Assembly: GCA_014338405.1 (NCBI GenBank)
Contig: JTDE01000287.1
Coordinates: forward strand, 216,662 to 280,661
DNA: 64,000 nucleotides
Source of the DNA: Paragonimus skrjabini miyazakii
Lineage: Eukaryota; Platyhelminthes; Trematoda; Plagiorchiida; Troglotrematidae
Direction of reading: 5' to 3'
The position numbers and the translations under genes were made by a program. The notes beneath the pieces are model-generated. The model ran no database searches. It was not told the DNA's origin and was given only the letters and a program-made list of their open reading frames with translations. This document shows positions 14,297 to 25,300 of this stretch, piece after piece (the first letter of the stretch is position 1; each line of letters begins with the position of its first letter).

Positions 14297-14341
14297 GCAG
14301 TAAATTCGAGTTTTGATCTCATTAGAGCTCGTCAGTAGTGT
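14297..14341 (-). ncRNA. Degenerate hammerhead ribozyme, inverted left end of copy A
   Basis: Minus strand: CTGACGAG and stem-II sequence CTCTAATGAGA are present, but the conserved G12 of the GAAA box is lost (it reads CAAAA) and U16.1-C17 reads TT. Inactive by inspection. Confidence 0.6.
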
Positions 14342-14542
14342 ATATCCTTCCACTGGAAGGTTTAATGAGATCGGAGATTTCGACCTGTCTCGGAAGTCCA
14401 AATCGTGGTGTTGTCGATTGGAGTTGACAGAACAGTTACTGTGTCTCCTCTTGAGGCGATCGGGCAACCTGATCAATATTCACAAGCGAAAGTAGTCGAT
14501 CGTTAACATACGATCAATTGGTCGTGCTTAATGTCAGGCCAG

Positions 14543-14598
14543 TGGCGCAGTGGTAAACATAGTTGCCTCATGAAAAGCGTGGCCGGAGTTTTAGTCCC
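14543..14598 (+). promoter_or_regulatory. Pol III internal promoter boxes, tRNA-like head of copy A
   Basis: The A-box-like TGGCGCAGTGGTAAACA lies about 26 bases before a diverged B-box-like GGAGTTTTAGTCCC. Order and spacing fit a tRNA-derived SINE head. Confidence 0.55.
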
Positions 14599-14615
14599 GG
14601 TCGTGACAAGGATTT

Positions 14616-14660
14616 GCACTACTGACGAGCTCTAATGAGAGCGAAACTCGAGCCTAGTGC
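14616..14660 (+). ncRNA. Hammerhead ribozyme, one core change
   Basis: Stem I GCACTA pairs with TAGTGC. The core CTGACGA, a five-pair stem II with loop AATG, and GAAA are all present. Stem III has loop TCGA, but the residue at position 16.1 is C instead of U (GAGCC instead of GAGTC), so A15.1 has no Watson-Crick partner. This change is expected to weaken or abolish cleavage. Confidence 0.75.
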
Positions 14661-14760
14661 TTCTGATGTTCGAAAGGGGCCTACTGGAACTTCTATGTGA
14701 ATACAGCAGCAGCAATTAAATGTGAGTGATGTTCAAACTGAACAAATCCCCGACTACTAA

Positions 14761-15204
14761 TCAGTGGTCGGTTGGTTGTTGGAGCGTACAAATTGCTGAC
14801 CACTAACGGAGTATTTTAGAGCAAAGTAATATCTTACTAGATTTCCTAAACAGAAACAAACAACTTGTATCTAGTGTTTGATAGCTTCAGGATTACGGTT
14901 CAGATGAACAGAGTCAAAATCGTTGCAGAGTGACATTAAGCCTAATTCGTCTGTGAGAATCAAAGCCTCATTTGCGTACATAACGGCTATGGACAGAGAC
15001 ACATACCGTATGTTCGTTTACTAAACATGCATTCTCTAAAACATGAACCTATGTCGGGACTTGTGTAACGGGCCTATTACAGGTACACAGACAACTTGTC
15101 AGCTATTCAAGCTCTATAAGTCATGTTATTCATCAGTTTTTAGAAAGACAACAAAGCGTATGTTTGTGATGTGTCCTGAATGATTTTAATTACAAGTATT
15201 CTTA
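14761..15204. other. Spacer between two inverted hammerhead elements
   Basis: No gene or repeat recognised. The stretch separates copy A (+) from copy B (-). Confidence 0.5.
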
Positions 15205-15289
15205 TACTTCAGTTTGAACATCACCCACAATTGATCGCAGCTGCCGCATTCCCACAGACTTTCCAGTCGGCCCCTTTCGAACAGTGGAA

Positions 15290-15333
15290 TCACTAGACTC
15301 GAGTTTCGCTTTCATTAGACCTCGTCAGTAGTG
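15290..15333 (-). ncRNA. Hammerhead ribozyme, partly degenerate
   Basis: Minus strand: core CTGACGA, GAAA, loop TCGA and GTC cleavage triplet are intact. Stem II (GGTCTAATGAAAGC) has two mismatches and the outer pair of stem I is lost (GCACTA against TAGTGA). Activity is doubtful. Confidence 0.7.
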
Positions 15334-15351
15334 CATATCATCGCCACTGCC

Positions 15352-15407
15352 GGGAATTGAACCACGGACACGTTGTTCATGAGGCAACCGTGTTTACCGC
15401 TGCGCCA
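15352..15407 (-). promoter_or_regulatory. Pol III A and B boxes of copy B
   Basis: Minus strand: A-box-like TGGCGCAGCGGTAAACA (15391-15407) and B-box GGTTCAATTCCC (15352-15363). This is one of the better preserved heads of the family. Confidence 0.6.
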
Positions 15408-15608
15408 TTTACCTCACGTTAGGCACGATCGAGTTATCATATGTGAACGCTCAACCACTTTCGCTTGCGAGTAATGATCAGGTTGCCCGATCGTCTCGAA
15501 ATGAAAACACAGTAAATGTCCTGTTAATTCCAATCGATAACCCCGCAATTAGGACTTCATAGACAGGTCGAAATCTCCGATCTCTAATCCCGGCAGTGGC
15601 GAGGATAT

Positions 15609-15653
15609 GCACTACTGACGAGCTCTAATGAGAGCGAAACTCGAGTCTAGTGC
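15609..15653 (+). ncRNA. Hammerhead ribozyme, all core residues intact
   Basis: A type I layout. Stem I: GCACTA (15609-15614) pairs with TAGTGC (15648-15653). Core: CTGACGA (15615-15621). Stem II: GCTCT and AGAGC around loop AATG. Then GAAA. Stem III is only A15.1-U16.1 plus one C-G pair closing loop TCGA. H17 is C15647, and cleavage is predicted after it. Very short stem III hammerheads are known in metazoan retroelements; a monomer may need dimeric or tertiary contacts to cleave efficiently. Confidence 0.88.
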
Positions 15654-16649
15654 TTCTTTTCGAAAGGGGCCGATTGGAAATTCTATAGGAATGCGACAGC
15701 TGCTATCCATTGTGGGTGATGTTCAAATTGAAATAAAAACTAAATCCCCGACTACTCATCAGTGTTCTTATATGTCTAAAATGTTGCGCACCTATGCAAA
15801 CAGTTGTCGGTGGCAACTTACTAACGTCTGTTTTCGACAGTTCCGAAATTGCAGTTGATGTTCTATCCAATGATTGTCTTTATCGCTTGCTGTTGTCATC
15901 CATTTGTCTCGAGTGGGACAATATACGATTTTGGTTCAGACCAACCTGCGCGTTGTTGTAGCGCCAAATGAGATTAAACACTCGAGTTGTGAAGCAGCGT
16001 GTGTTTGGTTGCAGCTATCGTTTTGGTGCACTCCTAGTCGCACTCCGAGTATATCAACTTTACATTTTGTTGCTTTCTTTTCTAGCCGTTGCCATTTATT
16101 GTGTTTGCATCTTGGACTAAACTGCCTTGCTACCTAGCCTCTCAGATTGTATTATGGATGCCAGTAGTCTCCTGAATGAGTTTACAGACAACCTTGCAAC
16201 ACAGAACTGGCCCTTTACTCAGTGTATGTTTTTTAGTAAGCTTACAGACTAACAGAATTTACAGCTTCGATCAACATGTCCCAGCTATAGATAACATTTC
16301 TGATTGAACTGACCGAACATGGCTGAAGCACCACAACTGGGCACTCAATAATGCCAGGTGATGCCGCCGACTCGTCTGAAATATGTGATTAGAAAGCGCT
16401 TATGTGGTGCATCAGACAAGTCTGTATGATTATCAAACCTTCCTAGCCTAAAAATATGCAGTCTAAACGCAGGTTTCGAACAGTCAGTTTAACTGTTGGA
16501 CATGATTTTCTCCGACCCATCCTTTACACGTAAGGCTGTTGATGTGGTTACTTTGCTCAATTGCTGGTTTGTTCCGCCGCCGGAAGTTCCACATCCAAAA
16601 TGGCTCATATCTTGCTTTTACGTGAAGTGTGAGTACCGGTGTAAGGGGG

Positions 16650-16800
16650 CTTATCTAAAGCCGGAACACATACGCATTATCCCCACATTGTGTCATGGGC
16701 CAGGTAAGTACGGCGAGCTCAAAGCGTTGAGCTGTTGGATGTGGACGCACAGATTTACCAGTATGATCTCTGGCCATGCACGTCGGTTTACCTCTGAACA
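16650..16800 (-). repeat. Dispersed repeat, copy 2 (with 11785-11935)
   Basis: The minus-strand sequence matches 11785-11935 in order and spacing, including TATGTGTTCCGGCT and GTGCGTCCACATCCAACAG. The two copies are inverted and about 4.7 kb apart. Confidence 0.6.
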
Positions 16801-19524
16801 TTCGTAGTGGCAGTTGGTTGGATATCAAAACAGACAAAACAGCATGTTAGGGTTAAGCCGAATGACATCGGTGAAATTTCCACCAGATTAATAAACAGTG
16901 GCTGACTAGGCAGGTAACTCTTAAAAAAGTGATGACCATTCAAACAAATCCATATGAAGTCGATAGTAAAAATTTTAAAAAGATAGAAAACGATGCAATT
17001 AGTCCGTGAGCAAATTTTGTAGCCTAAATTCAATTCAACCAATTTGCTGTAGACGTGCACTGGTGCACGACTGACCAATTTGGCTTACATATTCAAGATA
17101 TGTATCGCATAGGTGAATCATCAGGTCGAATTTAGGTATGGCATAGATGCCTTGTAAACGCTTCATCATATCCTCATGTAGACATCACTGAAGCTGCCAA
17201 ACAACCTTGGTGAATAAATAGTGTATGACTCGTCCCATCTAATTCATAATCTACAATAAGTTGAGCAGACGTTCAACTTGAAGACGCACGGTAATAGCGG
17301 TAATTATTTTCTAATGTCTATTTTATATCTGAGTGTGGATGTACACTTTGTGTATTCCATTGAAAAATGAGGATAAAGTCAAGTGTCTTTTAGCGGTAAC
17401 CTTTAAAACCTTCAACAGAATTCAATGTGTACTCTGGGGAACTGCAGGAGGATAAATCGGCATAAGCCAGCACAGTCACTCATTCCTTTGTACTCTGGTT
17501 CATGTTGAGAGAAAACTGGCAATCAGACAGTATAGCACAATTCCCTGTTTCAATCCTTGCAATTCCCTTGTTCTCTGGTCACACCCAATTCTCCCTCACT
17601 TGTACCAGCACAAACGGTGGCATTGGCTGCAAAATCTAAACCTGTCTCGTCGATCAGAACAGTAAGTAATGAATATTTCGAAGTGTGCTTTAATTCTATG
17701 GATGACTGAGCTAACTCGTTAATTTCCACTATGACTAGTGATCGGATTAGGAATCACTGAAGGCAAATGTCTTCTCCAGTTAGCTAGCATGTTTATGGAA
17801 GTACAATTGCATTGCTCCCGTAGGGTGGGTTCGTAGCTTGTGCCGTTGAAAAGTGAAAACATAGTTACAAGAACAGACAAAAAATCAAATTGTTTTTTTC
17901 TTAAAGAAGAAAGACAACACTTCAAATTACATAACTATTAGTTTTCAACGTTCGATAGTAGCTATCTGTTCGCCGGAAAGATTCGGAAGTAATAAATTTG
18001 TGAGAAATTGATGTAATGACTAGATGCGGTGAGTAGTGGATGTAAACAGACAGAGTGTACTTGTGTGAGAATTTGTCACAAGCTGTGAAGTGGCTGAAAG
18101 AACACAATGTAACTGAGCCCTGTAATAGGATACCATCACGTGTAGACAAACAAATCTGAAGTATTCATGGAGATCAGCAAATACAGCGTGAAAATAAGAT
18201 ATCCACTGAGTGAGAACGGAGTAATGAGTAAAACACCATACTGGCTCGGTTCACGCGAAATACCGTTAAAGTTTTAACATATGTTGAAGAAGTTGGATTT
18301 TGTAAACTAGTTTGTGGATAAACTAGCTGGCCAAAGCATAATGAAAAGAAGGATAGCTGACAGTGGAACATCAGAACATGGATTTGGGATGTGTGTGAAC
18401 CTGTTAAGGATAAGTAATCATACGAGTTGTAAGCTATGTTCTAGGAAGACAACTGTTTACATTTTGTCATTATGTGGAATTCAATTCGAAGTTTCTGAAG
18501 AAAACCATCACGTCAACTAAGCTATAGCATGGCAACATATCTTTTTTCTTACTTGGAACTGGACAACTTAGAACGACGTTATTAACACACTTCACGACTA
18601 ATACTTCTTTAGACATTGATAAAGTTTAAACTTACAACAGATGAAATTAAATACGGCGTGATACCAGAAGTAATACTGCGATTATTGAAGGCACAGGAAG
18701 ACTGGTTAGAAAAGCAAATTAAGGTCGTTCATTCAAATAGTCACCGACAAACTTGAAGTAATCACAATCAAAATTATCTAGTTGAGAATGGACAGTAAGA
18801 AAAGTTTAATCTAGAAGTGAAAATAAACGACTGAAATATAAGCGGAGAGGTCAATGTCTTTTAGAAAGGAAATAGAATCAACCCGTCTTTTTTTCGAGGT
18901 TAATCAGCTTGTCTGCTGAACAAAATATTCATCATTGTTTGTCAGAAGTTGCAGCAGTACTTTACAACACACCACACAATTTTTTCAACACATTAGATTA
19001 GTAAGCATTACAAAAAACTCTCTTCATTCTTTCTTTGATGCTGACTTAACACGCCAGTTTCTCCAACTGCCTGCATTGTTTCCTTCCTGCGCATAACTGC
19101 ACAATTTAGGGGTCAGCATTGAATTTGAGGAACATATACATTCTATAGAGATGATTACCCAATCAACACATGGTTCAACATTTAAACAAGCATTTATTTA
19201 AGTGAGATTTATATTTCTGGGATCAATAATTTGTTAGCATATAGCAGTAGTGGATGTTTTCTTGGCATATTTTCCTCATAGGAGTTGTTTTAGTGAGTAT
19301 TATTCACAAAATGTCGTTGTCATGGTGGCTAGTTTTACATACGGTAACCTTTTGCTACCGGCATGACAACCTTTTGATTTGTCGACTTTCGATTAAGCGC
19401 ACATTCAGATATCTAATGCTTTTTCACACATATGCCACGTGTACAAAATAATATAGTCAGTTTGCTGACAGGTAGTTTACTAGATCTGACAATTTAGAAG
19501 TGACCAAACTGTGAAAATTCTGAG

Positions 19525-19600
19525 CCTCTGTTAGATTCGAACCAATAATAGGAATAGCTTGTCCAGAAACAGCAAGCGTCTTATCAGGTGTAAAATCTGT
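19525..19600 (-). repeat. Possible tRNA-derived SINE relic
   Basis: The minus strand carries GGTTCGAATCTAAC, close to the B-box consensus, about 40 bases after ACGCTTGCTG. No complete tRNA fold. Confidence 0.3.
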
Positions 19601-22600
19601 TTAAACAAATCACCTCAAGGACCCAAATCTCCTTTAAGATACCAACCTACATACGTGAGTAGACCAAACCATAAGGCTAGTTTAGTATTAAACAGGGTTA
19701 TTACCTAGCTGAATATAAACTCGAAATTCATATTGATAAAACGAATAACAACTTACAAGTAATACAGTGGCGATGCATATTACTCGCATCGGTAGAGTTC
19801 AGGGTTACTGCAAGCCGCCCTACATGACTTTGGGACTCATTTGTTTATTTACAACTTATGAGCACGTTGAAAATGTGTGCTTGAGTTTAGGCAGAATTTC
19901 ACGACCCCAGTTCCAATATGTTTGACTTTCTTTTCTTCATATTTTTTATGACCGTTAATCATCGTTGATAACAACTGATGTATTGCTATTAACTATGACA
20001 ATACTGATTGTGGCATGTTGATGATGATATTGAGAAGGATGAAATGATAAGAAAGATCTCAAATGTCGAGTGAACTATTAAACAGTCTGAAGAGATCATA
20101 AGAACTGTACAAGTGTACATCGGTAGTACGGAGCAATGATTCAATAAGGTCGATTCTCGAATATTGTTCAATCACATGAACTGTACCTGTCAAAGTAACC
20201 CAGTTGTTTTCAACTGGTATTATAAGTGTACTAAACAATGTTCTCAATCTATGATATTGGATTAGATCCGATAACATGTTCTCATCTGAAACTTGTTGTA
20301 CTATTCTTTCAGATTTTTCGAATCGACAATTTTACAACATCGTATAGGCTTCTTTTATCATCATAAACTACTTCTACTTATTTCTGTTCATCAGATTGTG
20401 CGTCATGTGAATTGGGGTAAACAAAGCGAAGTCACCAAGATTACGGATGATCGTATTGTTTTATTTTGAAATCAGTCGTTTTTTGTTGTCTCTCACATCC
20501 ATAAGACAGACGAGGGCGACAAGTATATCATTTCTCAGTAATCATGTGTTACTCGATACCCTCAGATTGGATGAGTAGTTAATAAATCATGAACCATTTT
20601 TAAATTCTTGGACTAAACTCTAGGGTATTTTGTAGGTGATTTACACTACTGCTTTTATTTTCTTAGGGTGAATATCTTACCTAGTAATCAAGTTTAAAAT
20701 TGCCCATCACTCACATTTGTTCTCAGCCTTCACTTTCGGGTAATCTCTAGTCTTCGTCATTTGGAGGGAAGTACTAGATTCAAATTATCCCTTGTTTGTA
20801 ATGAATATCTTTGCGACGACCGAGAGCTGAGCTCTGGCCATGCTATCTTGAAGCATGTACGCTGATCGATGCTCAACACGAATCGAATAACTAAGTTGAC
20901 ACACTTAACTAGTGAGTAACTGTCAATGTGAATGATAATAACTGAACACAAGGTGTAGTACCGCTTTCAGGAATGACGAGAAGTGCCAAGAACAAACTGA
21001 CATTATCAATCCAATATTACTTTCACTGAAGAGGAATGCAGCAAATGTTTGAAACGGTTTCTAAAAAGTCATGCAATAATTTCAGATGAAAGGTCTCTAC
21101 AGTGATTGATAACCCTGTCAAAAAGAGAACAATCGTCTGAGGAAGGATTGAGATCGGCATTTTTGGAAATTCTTCGGCTGCCACCAGTTACTGAAGCAAA
21201 GAAGAGTCTTATGCTGAAGAAAAATGTGCACAGATCATCATACTTAAGAGTCATTGATACTCAGATGGAAGAAAATCAGTAATTTTACGACCTGAATCTT
21301 GAGAAGATTGCCACAGGCCAGTGACACTTTTAGTGTCTACCCCCTGAACAAGTTCAATGGCGAGCAAGTCTCTTCTCATGCTAGTTTGCAGGACTTTACT
21401 GATCTTCTCGAGCAATTGTCTTATACAGATCTTGTAAAGCGTCTGTAAAGCATACCGGTCTACGCTTGGAAAGGTTCTGTTCCTCATCTCTATTTCCAAA
21501 TCCCTTTATATCGGCCAGATATTGATCACAAGAGAAGGAAACCTTAAACGACAGCCGATTAACGACAACCGGTTGCATCTTGCATATTGTCCCAACAGTT
21601 TTAGAGGGCGGTTTCTACTGTACTTATGACGCAAGAGTGAGAGGTTTTATTTCAAAAACCCAGTGAATGCCTGAAGAAAGAATTCAGCTCGACAATGTAT
21701 TGGTAACTGACATCAGCGGTTGGTGTGTTGCAGTCTCTCCTTGTAAATTACGCGTCTAAAAGATATAATATTGAATCTCTTTCAGTTTATCATTGAAACA
21801 ATCATCTTCGAAAGGAAAATATCTCAACCAGAGAATGAACAGCACATACTAACGTTCAAAATTACTAACCTAAACAGAAGACAGTCGAGCTCATCATTTC
21901 ATATTTAAAAATATGTCATTTGACACTAGGTTCAATGATAAGTGTCCGGTGTCTGCGTCTGGTTTGACTGTGGATCGGGTACAGATTATTAAGAGGATCA
22001 CATGGAAACATACACTGGGAAGTTTGTACGTTCACCGAAAGGTGTAGTTATTACACCCAGAAGGTATTCCTTCTATATAGTGGGGCTACAATATTTCAAT
22101 CTACTTTAGGTTACGGAGTCAAAGATATCAAGATGCACACACAACGTTTTTCACTGTTCAGCAGTGTTCTATCAGAATGTATCAGAAAAATGTATATATC
22201 CCAAAAACATAAGCTGAAAAAGTAAACGTTTACGTTTTCCTCCGAATAGACACGTCGGTGAAACAAGTGGTCACTTTAAACCGGAGATCACCAACCCGAC
22301 AGGTGAATACAGTTCATCAGTCCGGCTGGTCCATGAACTAAACAATGATAACTATTGAAACGCTTAAAATGCTCATTTTAGTCAATAAAATGTATAAGCC
22401 TTTTCATCCAATCGTTGGGATTACTAGTTGAAGCCATGCAAAGTAGAAAGTGAAATTTTGTTTTAATTGTGGATACAGATATCTGGAGAAATCAGATGTA
22501 AGCGTAAATTTCAGCTCATGCGTCAGAATGTTGCTCACATAGTAGCTGATTAATATCACTCATCTATCCGTCTGATAATATATGATGCACCTTCTTCAAA

Positions 22601-22726
22601 CACTTTGGTAAACATCGAAAATGTCTCAGCGGATTAATTTATCCATTGGTTTTTCTATCGATGCCGTACGGTTGTACAAGAGTTGTGTTGATTTTAAAAT
22701 TCAATATTATAATTTCCATCTCGAGA

Positions 22727-22980
22727 CTCTAAACTAAAACAGGCACATCAATTGATATAACGATGGTCCAAAAAACCACTACTTCAACTGTCAGGTGTAC
22801 AGTCAAAAACTGAGGTGTGAAAATATCGATACATCTCGAGTGCGTCGAAATTTAGAAGGATTCACGAATCACAGTGAAACGCAAAACCTTGTTCAAGATT
22901 GATGTGCGGCTTGTTCACACCTTGTTTGTATGGTTGTACACAGTCCACGTCGGAGTGTCAGTTTGGACTGGCTATGTTAC
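22727..22980 (+). repeat. Direct repeat, copy 1 (with 25031-25300)
   Basis: Aligns along its whole length with 25031-25300: TCTAAACTAAAA, ATCAATTGATA.AACGATG, GAGTGCGTCGAAATTTA, AACCTTGTTCAA.GTTGATGTGCG and TTCACACCTTGTTTGTATGG. Copy 2 carries an extra stretch of about 20 bases near its middle. The open frame at 22874-23137 overlaps its 3' part but is not conserved in copy 2. Confidence 0.85.
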
Positions 22981-24295
22981 TTCAACTCTACATCTGAATA
23001 TTCATGGAGTTTGGTTAATCTTCTGGCAAAAACTAGTTAGCCTTCTCAATACAAATGTGGTTGAACTGTTTTGTGTAAGTTTTAGAAACGTGACCACTCA
23101 TATAGACAGGGATTGTAAGTATCTGAAATGTAGTTGAGGACATATGCTTACGATCAATTATTTTTTTTTGTAATTACATCGTGTTATTCCAGTAGCCCCC
23201 CCACATTTTAACAGGTGTTATAAACTACTCCGATTGTCATCCCTGTATTTTCGAATAATTGATGAAAGGCATTAATTGTTACGATTTTATTTGTTACAAA
23301 GTTCGGTTGTTTGTGTTTCCTTTTCCCAGGAGGCTTTCCATATTCATTTTATATAACAACCATCCCGTTACGGAGATGAATGGTAAGTATTCAAATATCC
23401 ATGGAGACCCTGCACGAAATATTCCTCATTTGTTGAGTAAATTTATTTTTAATAAAGCTGTTTGGTTTCCTTTTTTTAGTTTCATAGTTGCTCAACTGAT
23501 TAGAAAATGCACTAACACATTATATATCTGTATCAAAATAAATTTTGTGTCAAATTACAGACGAAAGTTGGAATAACTTTAAGTGTCAATGTTTATATTT
23601 TTTTAGCATATGTTATTAAATACCACAGCATACAAGTTTAAAGTGACTTTCCGTTGAGTAGATAGACAATCGGCTGTGAATTCGGCGGTCAACATGATCA
23701 TTTTGAAATAATCCATAACGAATGGTCAGAAGAAGAACTAATATTTGAATCCAGAAATTGCAAAAACTTCTAAAAATATTTAACCGCATTTTAAGATTAA
23801 CTAAAGAAAATGAAGCTTTTTTAAAATAGTTACATAAAGTTTGATAACTTCCTTTCGTCTATCGATAACACAAACTATCACACCTCGGATAAGTGTAAGT
23901 GATACTGAAAACTGTTGTATGAGTTTCTACACAGACTTGTTGTGAATACAGTAGGTGTGCACCATTCAATGAGATCATATAATGTTAAGCAGCGTATCTG
24001 ATTGCTTGAACGACGAAGTGGATAGTGGATTTTGCAAAAGAAAGTCAATGTAAGTAACGTTTTGGTCGATAAAACTGGGTGACTGAGAAGATGCTAGTTA
24101 AGGGCAGTTGTAGTTTTCAGTCAAAAATTACAATCAAGCTGTCCATAAGATGGTCGGTGACTTAGCGGTTAAAGTCTCAAAATGCTTTTTGATGTTCACT
24201 CATAAACCGACCGTGTACGATCGGTTTCATTTTTGTTTGAACTCAACGACTGAAGGTAGTGTGAATGTGTAGTGAAGGTTCGAGGATTTACGTTA
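22981..24295. other. No gene recognised; one A-box-like site
   Basis: A 105-codon frame (23259-23576) is hydrophobic and AT-rich, with no family motif. At about 24152 the stretch GTGACTTAGCGGTTAAAG resembles a Pol III A box, possibly the head of another SINE, but no B box follows at the expected spacing. Confidence 0.4.
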
Positions 24296-24660
24296 TTTCA
24301 AAAGTGAACACCACCCACACTCGATCGCAGCCTTTGCATTCAGATAAGCCTTTCGGCTAGCCCACTTCGAAATGAAGCGCTAGATTCGAGTTTCGCTCTT
24401 ATTAGAGCTCATCAGTAGTGCATATCCTTGTCCGGATCGGAGTTTACACTCTGATCCTCGTGCTTGTGAGACTAGCGTGTTAACTACAACGCCAACAACC
24501 TCACAGTAGGCATGACCGAATAGTCAAATCCAAAAGCTCAACCACAACCTCGTATGAACAGTGTTCAGCTTGCCCGATCATTTCGAAGAAAGAATGAACA
24601 GAATCATTCTGTTCTATCCAATCCATAACCCTGTGGTCAGGACTTCTCAGTTAGGTGAAT
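24296..24660 (-). repeat. Hammerhead element, subfamily with a different tRNA-like head
   Basis: Minus-strand copy running from a 5' end near 24660 (GAAGTCCTGACCACAGGG) through the internal block (TGATCGGGCAAGCTGAAC), a tRNA-like head, and the ribozyme at 24377-24421, to the tail at about 24300 (GAGTGTGGGTGGTGTTCA). The head reads GTTGGCGTTGTAGTTAACA instead of AATGGCGCAGTGGTAAACA, and the B-box region is GGAGTGTAAACTCC. The copies at 53.6 and 62.7 kb share this head type, so the ribozyme family has at least two head variants. Frames at 24561-24746 are incidental. Confidence 0.75.
24377..24421 (-). ncRNA. Hammerhead ribozyme, near intact
   Basis: Minus strand: CTGATGAG core, perfect stem II (GCTCT and AGAGC, loop AATA), GAAA and ATC cleavage triplet. 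The single C-G pair of stem III is now C against A, and stem I has one mismatch (GCACTA against TAGCGC). Weak activity at best. Confidence 0.75.
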
Positions 24661-25030
24661 GGTGGATCGGACGGACAATCATTCGCATTACGTGCCAAAG
24701 CTCTTGTCAGCATGTTGATGTTTTGTTTCATCGATGTGATGTGTAAAAACCGAAAATTCATTACTTCGAATACCAGTGAGCAACCCCACATCAGGTTGAA
24801 AAGAGTGATGTAGTTCACTAAATTCTCAACATGATTAAGAAATAACCGTAGATACGCGTAGCACACCAAAGGTAAATCCTCTTCACTGGACCTAAACGGA
24901 CATCGGCTTAATTCTGTCAGCACAATGATCCAGTTCGATCACTATTTAGTTTTATGGACTTAACGGTTAACATAATATCACATTCCATTTGATTCCAAAA
25001 GGAACGGCTGGATGATATCAACGCTTTAGG

Positions 25031-25300
25031 TTCTAAACTAAAAACATCATATCAATTGATACAACGATGCTCCAACGAATCACTACTTCACCTGTCAGCT
25101 TTAGATGTGCGAAATTTCGAGTCAAAAAACTGAGGTGTGAAGATATCGGTACATTTCGAGTGCGTCGAAATTTAAAAGGACTCAAGAATCACAATGAGAC
25201 GCTAAACCTTGTTCAAAGTTGATGTGCGACTTTTTCACACCTTGTTTGTATGGTTGCACACAGTCCACTTCGGAGTACCAGCTTACTTTGGCTACGTCAC
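25031..25300 (+). repeat. Direct repeat, copy 2 (with 22727-22980)
   Basis: Same orientation as copy 1 and about 2.3 kb downstream, with a hammerhead element lying between the copies. Family unknown. Confidence 0.85.

Larger units (their letters stand above)
14230..14760 (+). repeat. Hammerhead element, composite copy A
   Basis: Order on the plus strand: an inverted (minus) tail plus ribozyme at about 14230-14347; a 5' segment from about 14360 (GAGATCGGAGATTTCGACC); a conserved internal block (GGCGATCGGGCAACCTGATC) at about 14453; a tRNA-like head at 14538-14608; the plus-strand ribozyme at 14616-14660; and a tail containing GTGATGTTCAAACTGAAC and CCCCGACTACTAATCAGTG. The inverted left part joins the 5' segment at the same sequence as copy B (15205-15760), which lies in opposite orientation 445 bp away. 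Known background: schistosome SM-alpha elements are Pol III, tRNA-like repeats with hammerheads. I cannot test whether this is SM-alpha or a separate family. Confidence 0.8.
15205..15760 (-). repeat. Hammerhead element, composite copy B
   Basis: On the minus strand this is the mirror of copy A. Reading plus: inverted tail (GAACATCACCCACAATTGAT), degenerate minus ribozyme at 15290-15333, minus tRNA-like head, minus internal block (CAGGTTGCCCGATCG), minus 5' end (CGAAATCTCCGATCTC) ending at about 15587, then a plus-strand fragment starting TAATCCCGGCAGTGGCGAGG that carries an intact ribozyme and a full tail ending CCCCGACTACTCATCAGTG. The junction between the 5' end and the opposite-strand fragment matches copy A. 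The open frame at 15628-15858 is incidental. Confidence 0.8.
15761..22726. other. No gene recognised; scattered short repeats
   Basis: Only short unassignable frames on both strands. Listed inside are a dispersed repeat (16650-16800) and a B-box-like site (19525-19600). Minus-strand frames at 21069-21578 look moderately protein-like but are broken by stops and I cannot assign them. Confidence 0.45.

Noticed and set aside
15628..15858. 76-codon frame as a gene
   Set aside because: It starts inside the ribozyme and tail of copy B; equivalent copies do not keep the frame.
21069..21578. Run of minus-strand frames as a gene
   Set aside because: Broken by stops, with no splice pattern or family motif that I could support.
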